From NCBI RefSeq assembly GCF_011044975.1, contig NZ_JAAKZV010000011.1, positions 1 to 64,000 on the forward strand: DNA of 64,000 nucleotides, written 5' to 3'. The position numbers and the translations under genes were made by a program. Shown piece after piece: positions 1 through 6,752 of the stretch. The first letter of the stretch is position 1, and the number at the start of each line of letters is the position of its first letter. This stretch comes from Streptomyces coryli (GTDB lineage Bacteria; Actinomycetota; Actinomycetes; Streptomycetales; Streptomycetaceae). The notes beneath the pieces were generated by a model. That model ran no database searches. It was given only the letters and a program-made list of their open reading frames with translations, and was not told the DNA's origin.

Positions 1-47
1 GTGGTGCGGGAGGTGTGGGGCTGACCACCCGCATCAACCCACCGGTC

Positions 48-1079
48 TCACAGTCGCGTTGACTCCCGCACCACCAGCTCGTACTCCGCCCGGATCGTGG
101 CGTGCGGAGCCTCGGCGCCGCCCGCCACCCGGCCCTCGATCCGCGCCAGCAGCGCCTCGACCGCGAGCCGGGCCAGCTGCCGCTTGTCGGGCGCGATGGT
201 GGTGAGCGACGGGACGGCGAACTGCGCCTCCTCGATGTCGTCGAAGCCGACGAGCGCGAGGTCACGCGGGATGTCCAGGCCGCGCTCGTGGGCGGCGCGC
301 AGCGCGCCGGTGGCCAGCAGGTCGGTGAAGCAGAAGACCGCGTCCGGCGGCTCGGGCAGCTCCAGCAGCGACCGCATCACCTCGGCGCCGGCCGCGCGGG
401 TGTAGGTGGGGACGGGCGGGGCGAGCCGCTCCTCGTAGCCGATCCCGGCCTCCTTCAGCGCCTGTACGTAACCGTCGAGGCGCTGCTGGGAGGTCGCGTG
501 CGGCGTCTGCTCGCGGCCGATCGCGGCGATCCGGCGGCAGCCGAGGGAGAGCAGGTGGGCGGTGGCCTCGCGGGCGGCGGCGACGTTGTCGATGAGGACG
601 TGGTCGGCGGGGACCTCGTAGTCACGCTCGCCGAGCAGGACCAGGGGCACGCGGTGCTCGCGGCCCGCGAGTTGGGACTGGTCGAGGCGGAGCGGGGAGA
701 GCAGCACGCCGTCGATGAGCGGGTCGGACAGGCCGCAGGCGACGCGGAGTTCCTCGTCGGCGTCGCCGCCGGTGTCCTCGATCAGCACCGTGCAGCCGCG
801 CTCCTTGGCGGCGGCGATGACCGCGGTGGCCAGCTCGGCGAAGTACGGGGCGACGAGCTCGGGCACCGCCAGGGCGATGATGCCGCTGCGGCCCGTACGC
901 AGATGGCGGGCGGAGGCGTTGGGCGTATAGCCGAGCTCGTCGATCGCGCGCAGCACGCGTTCGCGCGTCGGCTCGGCGACGCGGGCGGAGCCGCGTACGA
1001 CGTTGGACACCGTTTTGATCGATACGCCGGCCGCTTCGGCGACGTCCTTCAGGCGGGCACCGGCCAAGGCTTTCCGCAC
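48..1079 (-). CDS. LacI-family transcriptional regulator
   Basis: A 343-residue LacI/GalR repressor. The N-terminal helix-turn-helix (about residues 10-35, LKDVAEAAGVSIKTVSNVV) is followed by a hinge helix and a periplasmic-binding-protein-like effector domain ending near VGFDDIEEAQFAVPSLTTI, which is typical of the family. It starts at a GTG preceded by AGGGAAG on the minus strand. It is divergent from a CUT1 sugar ABC operon starting at 1290, and palindromes suited to a LacI protein lie between them. I infer that it controls that operon and possibly itself. The effector sugar cannot be read from the sequence. Confidence 0.93.
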   Translation of the reverse strand: MRKALAGARLKDVAEAAGVSIKTVSNVVRGSARVAEPTRERVLRAIDELGYTPNASARHLRTGRSGIIALAVPELVAPYFAELATAVIAAAKERGCTVLIEDTGGDADEELRVACGLSDPLIDGVLLSPLRLDQSQLAGREHRVPLVLLGERDYEVPADHVLIDNVAAAREATAHLLSLGCRRIAAIGREQTPHATSQQRLDGYVQALKEAGIGYEERLAPPVPTYTRAAGAEVMRSLLELPEPPDAVFCFTDLLATGALRAAHERGLDIPRDLALVGFDDIEEAQFAVPSLTTIAPDKRQLARLAVEALLARIEGRVAGGAEAPHATIRAEYELVVRESTRL

Positions 1080-1198
1080 CTACTTCCCTAACCCGTTGGC
1101 GTCAGCGTACGCCCAGGTCCGTAACTTGCGTTCCGTGGATCATACGGGCGAGGGGAAGTTGGTCCGACGCGAGGTGTTGACGCCGCGGCCCCCCATAG

Positions 1199-1212
1199 GT
1201 AAACGTTGCAAA
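1199..1212. promoter_or_regulatory. candidate secondary LacI operator
   Basis: GTAAACGTTGCAAA resembles, on the opposite strand, the perfect palindrome at 1255-1268. Both share the AACGTT core typical of LacI-family sites. It lies between the divergent regulator and the ABC operon. It is a pattern match only. Confidence 0.35.
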
Positions 1213-1254
1213 ATCGTCGACCAGTTCTTTGAGCGATCGCCCTGCTCGCGTCGA

Positions 1255-1268
1255 TTACAACGTTGTAA
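1255..1268. promoter_or_regulatory. candidate LacI operator, perfect palindrome
   Basis: TTACAACGTTGTAA is a perfect 14-bp inverted repeat with a central CG, the geometry of LacI/GalR operators. It sits 22 bp upstream of the ATG at 1290 and just upstream of the GGAAGGGA ribosome-binding site, so bound repressor would block transcription of the importer. Confidence 0.6.
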
Positions 1269-1289
1269 CGGTGGAAGGGACATCCACTC

Positions 1290-2636
1290 ATGACGGACCA
1301 CGCACTCTCGCGGCGCGGCCTGCTGCGCGGCGGCGCGGCACTCGCGGCCGCCGCCGCGTCCGCGACCGCGCTGAGCGGTTGCGGCAACACGATTGCGCAA
1401 GGGTTCACGGGGGCACCCCCGGCGAGCCGGCGGGTGAACTTCTGGAACCCGTTCACCGGCGGGGACGGAGCCCGCATGGTCGCGATGGTGGACGCGTACA
1501 AGAAGGCGCATCCGCGGAACACCCTGAAGGCGACCACGTTCGTCTGGGGTAATCCGTACTACACCAAGCTCTCCCTCTCCGCCGTCGGCGACCGGCCGCC
1601 GCAGGTGGCGATCGCGCATCTGTCGAAGGTGCCGGTGCTCGCCGAGGCGGGGCTGCTCCGCGAGCTGCGGGAGGACGAGCTGGCGAAGCACGGCATGACG
1701 CCGGACAAGTTCGATACGAAGCCGTGGAAGAAGGCGCATTACGGCGGCAAGCTGCAGGCCGTCCCGCTGGATACGCACCCGTTCGTCCTCTACAGCCGCA
1801 CCGACCTGGCGAAGAAGGCCGGACTGCTGGACGGGGACGGGAAGTTGACCGATCTCGACGGCCCGGACAAGTTCATCGACGCGCTGAAGGCGATGCAGGA
1901 GGTGACGAAGGGCTTCGGCCTGGCGATCGCCTCCAACAAGGACCCGTCCACCCAGTTCCGGCTCTTCTACTCCTTCTACCGGCAGCTCGGCGGCACCCCG
2001 CTGGTCACGGACAACGGCCTCACGGTGCAGGTCGACATGGCGGCCGCGGAAGAGGCGCTCGCCTTCATCCGGCGGCTGGCCACGGAGAAGGTCGTCCCGA
2101 CCGGCTCGGACGGAGCGGGCGCCATCACCATGCTGACCACGGGCAAGGCGGGGTTCCTCTTCGACGGGGTCTGGCAGGTCATCTCCGTGCAGGAGTCGAA
2201 GGTGAAGTTCGACATGCAGCCGGTCCCGCGCATCTTCTCGGACGCGCCGTACGCCTGCTTCGCCGACTCGCACGCACTGGTGCTGCCGAAGGCGTCGACC
2301 GAGGAAGCGCAACGGCTGGACCTGAGCCTGCAGTTCTGCGGCTCGCTGCTGCAGTCGAGCGCGGAATGGGCCGCCGGTGGGCATGTGCCTGCCTGGCTGC
2401 CGACGCAGCAGTCGGCCGCGTACAAGAAGCTCGAGCCGCAGTCGCACTACACCGCCGCGGCCGACGGTGCGGTCTACGACCCGGTCGCCTGGTACGGCGG
2501 CGCGGGCAGCAACCTGCAGGTCGAGGTGGGCGACGCGACCATCGGCGCGTTGAAGGGCTACCTGTCCCCCAAGGCCGGTGCCGAACGGATCCGCAGCGAG
2601 CTGAAGAAGCTCGCTTCCGTCGAATCCCCGATCTGA
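1290..2636 (+). CDS. CUT1 ABC sugar-binding lipoprotein (Tat-type)
   Basis: A 448-residue extracellular solute-binding protein (family 1). The N-terminus combines a twin-arginine motif (SRRGLLRGG, residues 7-15) with a lipobox (LSGC, Cys31), so it is probably exported folded by Tat and then lipidated. The mature part has the usual family features (NFWNPFTGGDG early, and a GKAGFLFDGVW segment late). GGAAGGGA lies 9 nt before the ATG. Two permease genes follow closely (2669, 3586) but no ATPase gene, the usual situation for Streptomyces CUT1 systems energised by MsiK. The ligand is unknown. A sugar is likely, given the flanking LacI gene. Confidence 0.92.
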   Translation: MTDHALSRRGLLRGGAALAAAAASATALSGCGNTIAQGFTGAPPASRRVNFWNPFTGGDGARMVAMVDAYKKAHPRNTLKATTFVWGNPYYTKLSLSAVGDRPPQVAIAHLSKVPVLAEAGLLRELREDELAKHGMTPDKFDTKPWKKAHYGGKLQAVPLDTHPFVLYSRTDLAKKAGLLDGDGKLTDLDGPDKFIDALKAMQEVTKGFGLAIASNKDPSTQFRLFYSFYRQLGGTPLVTDNGLTVQVDMAAAEEALAFIRRLATEKVVPTGSDGAGAITMLTTGKAGFLFDGVWQVISVQESKVKFDMQPVPRIFSDAPYACFADSHALVLPKASTEEAQRLDLSLQFCGSLLQSSAEWAAGGHVPAWLPTQQSAAYKKLEPQSHYTAAADGAVYDPVAWYGGAGSNLQVEVGDATIGALKGYLSPKAGAERIRSELKKLASVESPI

Positions 2637-2668
2637 TTCCGCCGAGCTGAGGACGAAAGGCATCTGCC

Positions 2669-3583
2669 GTGGCGAGCACCCTGGGCACAGCTAGCCCCCA
2701 ACGCGCGAGCCGGACCAGCCGCTGGGCCGGTCCCGGCCTGATCGCCCCGTTCGCGATCTTCTACGTCATCTTTCTGGTCGGCCCGCTGATCTACACCTTC
2801 ATCGCCGGCTTCTTCAACGGCAGCCTGCTGAAGACCGGCATGGGCGACTGGGTGGGCTTCACGAACTACGGGGATGTGCTGGCCGACAGCGAGTTCTGGC
2901 GCACGCTGGGGCACACGCTGTGGTTCACCGTGCTGACCACCATCCCGCTGGTGCTGATGGCGCTGGTGCTGGCGATCCTGGCGGACCGGTTCGTCCGCGG
3001 CCGGTGGTTCATCCGCTTCGCGTTCTTCGCGCCGTACGTGATCCCCTCCGCCGCCATCTCGCTGATCTTCCTGTGGGGCATCCTCGCCGACCAGACAGGT
3101 CCCGCCTTCGAGGTCGTGCAGTGGTTCGGCATCACCCCGCCGTCCTGGCTGGGCGACCCGAACTGGGCGATGTATTCGATCGCCGGCGTCACCGTCTGGT
3201 GGACGCTCGGCTTCAACTTCGTGCTGTACATCGCCGCGCTGCAGGAGATTCCGCGTGATGTGCACGAGGCCTCGGCCATCGACGGGGCCGGCCCGTGGCA
3301 GCGCATCCGGCACATCGTGGTGCCGATGCTGGCCCGCACCACGGTTCTGGTGGTGGTGCTGCAGATCGTCGCCTCGCTGAAGGTGTTCGACCAGATCTAC
3401 ATGATCACGGGTGGCGGCCCGGACGGCTCGACCCGCCCGACGCTGCAGCTCATCGTGGACACCGGCTTCACCGACGGCCGCACCGGCTACGCCTCCGTGG
3501 TCTCGCTCTTCCTCTTCCTCGTCATCCTGGCGTTCTCTCTCGTCTGGTTCGCCGTCGCCCGCCGCAATCAGAAGGAGAGCTGA
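2669..3583 (+). CDS. CUT1 ABC sugar permease (MalF-like)
   Basis: A 304-residue inner-membrane permease with about six hydrophobic segments. The cytoplasmic EAA loop (EASAIDGAGPWQRIRHIVVPML, within about residues 205-226) couples to an ATPase. It starts at a GTG with GAAAGG 8 nt upstream, 32 bp after the binding-protein gene, and ends 2 bp before the next permease, so the three are almost certainly one operon. Confidence 0.93.
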   Translation: MASTLGTASPQRASRTSRWAGPGLIAPFAIFYVIFLVGPLIYTFIAGFFNGSLLKTGMGDWVGFTNYGDVLADSEFWRTLGHTLWFTVLTTIPLVLMALVLAILADRFVRGRWFIRFAFFAPYVIPSAAISLIFLWGILADQTGPAFEVVQWFGITPPSWLGDPNWAMYSIAGVTVWWTLGFNFVLYIAALQEIPRDVHEASAIDGAGPWQRIRHIVVPMLARTTVLVVVLQIVASLKVFDQIYMITGGGPDGSTRPTLQLIVDTGFTDGRTGYASVVSLFLFLVILAFSLVWFAVARRNQKES

Positions 3584-3585
3584 CG

Positions 3586-4485
3586 ATGACCTCCCTGACC
3601 GACGGCGCCACCACCGTCACCGCTCCTGCCACCGACACCCCGGCCGCCGTCCCGGACCGCCGCATCGACTCCGAGAAGCTCTTCAACCGGGTCGCGCTGG
3701 GCGTGCTGATCGCCTTCGCGCTGCTGTGGCTGATCCCGCTGGTCTACGCCGTGCTCATCTCCGTGCGGCCGACCAGCGAGGTGCTGGCCGATCCCTCGTC
3801 CTGGTTCACGTCGAACCCGACCTTCGACGCGTACGACTCGCTCTTCGACAAGGGCAACATCCTCTACTGGTACGCGAACAGCTTCATCACCTCGGCGCTC
3901 ACCACGGTGATCACGGTGGTGGCCGCGTCGATGGCCGCCTTCGCGCTGTCGCAGGTGCGGTTCCGCTTCCGGCAGGGCGTCAACATGCTGCTGCTCGCCG
4001 GGATCATGATCCCGATGCAGGTGCTGATGATCCCGCAGTTCCTGACCCTGGAGTCGGCCGGGCTGCTCAACACGTACTGGGGTGTGGTCCTGCCGCAGGT
4101 GCCCAATGTCGTGGCGGTCTTCGTCTTCAAGACGTTCTTCGACGGCATTCCGCGGGAGCTGATCGAGGCGGCGCGGGCGGACGGTGCCGGGTGGCTGCGC
4201 ACGTACTGGCAGATCGTGATGCCGATATCGCGGCCCGCGGTCTCGGCCGTGACGATCTTCGTCTTCGTGCATGTGTGGAACAACTTCCTGTGGCCGCTGC
4301 TGGTGGTCACCGACCCGGAGATGATGACGCTGCCCGTCGGCCTCAACTCCGTGCAGGACGCCTTCGGGGTGCCCCTGCCGCAGCTGATGGCGTCCGCGGT
4401 GCTGGGCGCGATCCCGCTGCTGGTGGTATTCGCGCTGTTCCAGCGGCGGATCGTGTCGGGCATCGCCGGCATGGGCCTGAAGTAA
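3586..4485 (+). CDS. CUT1 ABC sugar permease (MalG-like)
   Basis: A 299-residue second permease of the heterodimer. It has an N-terminal cytosolic tail of about 30 residues, then six predicted membrane segments. The EAA motif (EAARADGAGWLRTYWQIVMP) lies near residues 190-210. The ATG at 3586 is preceded by GGAGAGC from the end of the previous gene, and upstream in-frame codons belong to a shadow of that gene. No ATPase gene follows. The next gene is convergent. Confidence 0.93.
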   Translation: MTSLTDGATTVTAPATDTPAAVPDRRIDSEKLFNRVALGVLIAFALLWLIPLVYAVLISVRPTSEVLADPSSWFTSNPTFDAYDSLFDKGNILYWYANSFITSALTTVITVVAASMAAFALSQVRFRFRQGVNMLLLAGIMIPMQVLMIPQFLTLESAGLLNTYWGVVLPQVPNVVAVFVFKTFFDGIPRELIEAARADGAGWLRTYWQIVMPISRPAVSAVTIFVFVHVWNNFLWPLLVVTDPEMMTLPVGLNSVQDAFGVPLPQLMASAVLGAIPLLVVFALFQRRIVSGIAGMGLK

Positions 4486-4492
4486 CCACCAG

Positions 4493-4512
4493 CCTGGCCG
4501 GTTACGGCCGGC
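4493..4512. terminator. weak hairpin between convergent genes
   Basis: CCTGGCCG and CGGCCGGC flank a GTTA loop, pairing with one G-U. It sits just after the permease stop and overlaps the stop codon of the convergent gene at 4502. There is no U-tract, so it is only a possible terminator. Confidence 0.3.
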
Positions 4513-5086
4513 GCCCCAGGTAGGCGGCCAGCCGGCTGTAAACGTCGGCGTCGTCGGGCGCCGGCACGGCCGGGCTGAACGGGCCCCGCTCGCTGCGCTC
4601 CTCCGGCGGCGCGAACGCCGAGAACGCCTCGAGCGCCTGCGCGGCGAGGTCGGGATCGAGTCCGGCGAGTCGCCCGGTGGCATGCGCGAGGTCCCAGGAG
4701 TGCACGGTGAACTCGTGGGTGTAGGCATCGAGGGCGGTCCGGCCGGGCAGCGTGGCCCACGGCAGCTCGACCATCCGGTCGAGCTGCCCGTCATCGGCCC
4801 ACACCCGCTCGACCTCGCCGCGGGCCCGGGCGAACTCGTCCGCCCAGCCGTCATCGGCGACGCCCTCGATCACATCGGGGACCTCGCGCGCGTCGCGTCC
4901 GGTGCCGACACGATCGAGCTTGTGCAGCACGGAGACGATGTGCCCGAGCAGCGCGCGAACGTCGTACTCGGTGCAGGGAGTGCGGCTGTTCAGCTCATCG
5001 GGACGTACCGCCGCGACCTGCTGCTCGGCTTGGTCAAGGGCCCTGGCGAACGTCGGACGCGGGTCGTGGAGCGGCTCAGCTGTCAT
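4502..5086 (-). CDS. TIGR03086-type mycothiol/DinB-like metal-binding protein
   Basis: A protein of about 194 residues resembling the actinobacterial TIGR03086 / maleylpyruvate isomerase-like DinB superfamily. The signature TPCTEYDVRALLGHI (about residues 37-51) carries the first metal-ligand histidine, and a later HSWDLAHATG supplies another. These small four-helix proteins are often mycothiol-dependent enzymes of unknown substrate. I chose the ATG at 5086 (MTAEPLHD); an upstream in-frame start at 5110 would add eight residues. It is convergent with the ABC operon and divergent from the phosphatase-like gene at 5144, with no evident functional link. Confidence 0.75.
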   Translation of the reverse strand: MTAEPLHDPRPTFARALDQAEQQVAAVRPDELNSRTPCTEYDVRALLGHIVSVLHKLDRVGTGRDAREVPDVIEGVADDGWADEFARARGEVERVWADDGQLDRMVELPWATLPGRTALDAYTHEFTVHSWDLAHATGRLAGLDPDLAAQALEAFSAFAPPEERSERGPFSPAVPAPDDADVYSRLAAYLGRRP

Positions 5087-5143
5087 GATCCGGAGGCTAC
5101 AAGGGACCACTGACAGGCCGGGGCGGGCGGCCGTCCCGGTACT

Positions 5144-5968
5144 GTGCTCGCTGTGATCAAGTCAGCTGCTGCCGGTTCCGAGGATTCCGACGTCGCGATA
5201 GCGGCCGTACGTGCCGGCGCGGATGTGGTCCGCGAGCTGTACGGCGGGCGGCTTGGTCGTATCGACAAAGGGGGCGGGGACTTCGCCACTGAGGCCGATG
5301 TGGCCGCCGAGAAGGCGATCCTCGACGTCATTCGGGACCGGCGGCCGGACGACGCGGTGCTCGGTGAGGAAGGCGGGCAGCAGGGTGCCGTCGGTGCCGG
5401 GCGGCAGTGGCTGGTGGATCCGCTCTGCGGCACGCTCAACTACGCCGTCGGGAACATGATCGTGGCCGTCAATGTGGCGCTGCGGGGCGGCGCGGCGGCG
5501 GTCGCGGACCCGTTCAGCGGTGAGGTCTTCGCGACGGACGGCGAGCGGGCGTGGGTGTGCGGCCGGGACGGTGCCGACGCCCCGCTGGCACCCACCTCCG
5601 CCACCACGCTCGTGGACGTGGATCTCGACCCGCCGTTCCCGAGTGCCCCCGGCTTCCGGGCCGTTGACCTGCTGGCCCATCCGGGCTTCGGCGAACGCTT
5701 CCGCCCACGCGTCGTCTCCTCGACGATCGCCCTGGCCTGGGTCGCGGCCGGGAAGCGGGCGGCGTACGTCACGGACGGCGGCGATCTGTCCGGCAGCGTG
5801 CACTTCGCCGCGGGGATCGCACTGTGCCGGGCGGCGGGGTGCACGGTGACGGGGATCGACGGCGGCCCGGTCGGCGAGGGCGGCCGGGGGCTCGTAGCGG
5901 CCGCGGACGCCGAGACGCACGCGCGGCTGATGTCGCTGATCCGCGACGTGTCCGCCCGCGGCGAATAG
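5144..5968 (+). CDS. inositol monophosphatase-like protein with altered metal-site motifs
   Basis: A 274-residue protein of the IMPase/FIG superfamily. GEEGG (residues 74-78) matches the first metal-binding glutamate motif. The canonical DP-[IL]-D-G-[TS] motif is DPLCGT here (residues 92-97), with Cys95 in place of the second metal aspartate. The C-terminal WDxAAG motif is SVHFAAG (His220 in place of Asp). Two of the three usual metal ligands are therefore replaced, so it may be inactive, use other metals, or act on another substrate. It starts at a GTG; another in-frame GTG is at 5153. It lies alone between unrelated genes. Confidence 0.8.
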   Translation: MLAVIKSAAAGSEDSDVAIAAVRAGADVVRELYGGRLGRIDKGGGDFATEADVAAEKAILDVIRDRRPDDAVLGEEGGQQGAVGAGRQWLVDPLCGTLNYAVGNMIVAVNVALRGGAAAVADPFSGEVFATDGERAWVCGRDGADAPLAPTSATTLVDVDLDPPFPSAPGFRAVDLLAHPGFGERFRPRVVSSTIALAWVAAGKRAAYVTDGGDLSGSVHFAAGIALCRAAGCTVTGIDGGPVGEGGRGLVAAADAETHARLMSLIRDVSARGE

Positions 5969-6007
5969 CCCGCCCCGCCACCACAACCATTCGCCGCCCG
6001 TACGCGT

Positions 6008-6038
6008 CCACCCTCCACCAGGCGCGGGTGGGGGGTGG
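6008..6038 (+). terminator. GC-rich hairpin covering a ribosome-binding site
   Basis: CCACCCTCCACC (6008-6019) can pair with GGTGGGGGGTGG (6027-6038) around a 7-nt loop, with one G-U pair. It lies 39 bp after the stop at 5968, so it could terminate that transcript. It also contains the only good Shine-Dalgarno sequence for the GTG start at 6045, so it could limit translation of that gene. Confidence 0.5.
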
Positions 6039-6044
6039 TGGGCC

Positions 6045-6731
6045 GTGCAGTTGATCGAGACTACGGAGTTGGGCATGCGCTCGGCGGTGTGGGTGCTGGC
6101 CCGGGGCGGCGTGCCGCTGAAGTTCCGGATCTTTCCGATGGTGCACCTCGGGCAGCAGACGTTCTACGACGAGGTGAGCCGGCAGCTGGCGGGCTGCGAC
6201 ATGATCGTGATGGAGGGGTGGGGCGAGGAGCCGGCCCCCGGCTGGTTCACCCGCGGGTACCGCCGGATCAGGCACTTACGCCGCGAGGACTTCGTCTACC
6301 AGAACCTGCGGCTGCCGGAGCGGGTGCCGGTCGTCTGGCCCGACCTGGACGATCTCGACCCGGACCGGCCCCCGCGCCCGCGGTGGATGCGGCTGGCCTT
6401 CGTCGCGCTCATCCCCGTACTGCCGCTGCTCTACCTCTGGTTCCTGCTCCGCGGCCGCGCCCGGCTGGCGGCGGACTTCATGGGCCACGACGTGAACGAC
6501 GACACCTCGTACCACACCGAGCCGACGCTCCTCGACCCCCTGATCCTCGAGGACCGGGACGTCCGCCTGGTGGCCACGCTGCTCCGCATCTACGAGGCCC
6601 ACGAAATGGACGCCATGGAGGTCGCCGTCGTCTACGGCGCCCACCACATGGGCGCCGTAGTCCACGCCCTGAACGCCGCCCACGGCTACCGCCCGACGGG
6701 CGGTGACTGGCTGGTGGTGATGGCGCCGTGA
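6045..6731 (+). CDS. TraB/GumN-like membrane protein with a TTA codon
   Basis: A 228-residue protein. The N-terminal FPMVHLG...FYDEV...CDMIVMEG stretch and the C-terminal YGAHHMGAVVHAL stretch resemble the paired histidine motifs of the TraB/PrgY/GumN (Tiki) fold, a putative metalloprotease family. Between them lies one hydrophobic segment (about residues 125-143, AFVALIPVLPLLYLWFLL), so it is probably membrane-anchored. The GTG start has a G-rich site at 6030-6038 that is buried in a hairpin. Leucine in the RHLRRED segment is encoded by TTA (6276-6278), the rare codon read by bldA tRNA in Streptomyces, suggesting developmental control of translation. The family call is a motif-level inference. 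Confidence 0.6.
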   Translation: MQLIETTELGMRSAVWVLARGGVPLKFRIFPMVHLGQQTFYDEVSRQLAGCDMIVMEGWGEEPAPGWFTRGYRRIRHLRREDFVYQNLRLPERVPVVWPDLDDLDPDRPPRPRWMRLAFVALIPVLPLLYLWFLLRGRARLAADFMGHDVNDDTSYHTEPTLLDPLILEDRDVRLVATLLRIYEAHEMDAMEVAVVYGAHHMGAVVHALNAAHGYRPTGGDWLVVMAP

Positions 6732-6752
6732 GCAGCGCCGGCCTCAGCTGCC

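Noticed and set aside
1-47. Possible gene fragment at the left edge
   Set aside because: Forty-seven bases downstream of the LacI stop show no recognisable coding or hairpin signal.
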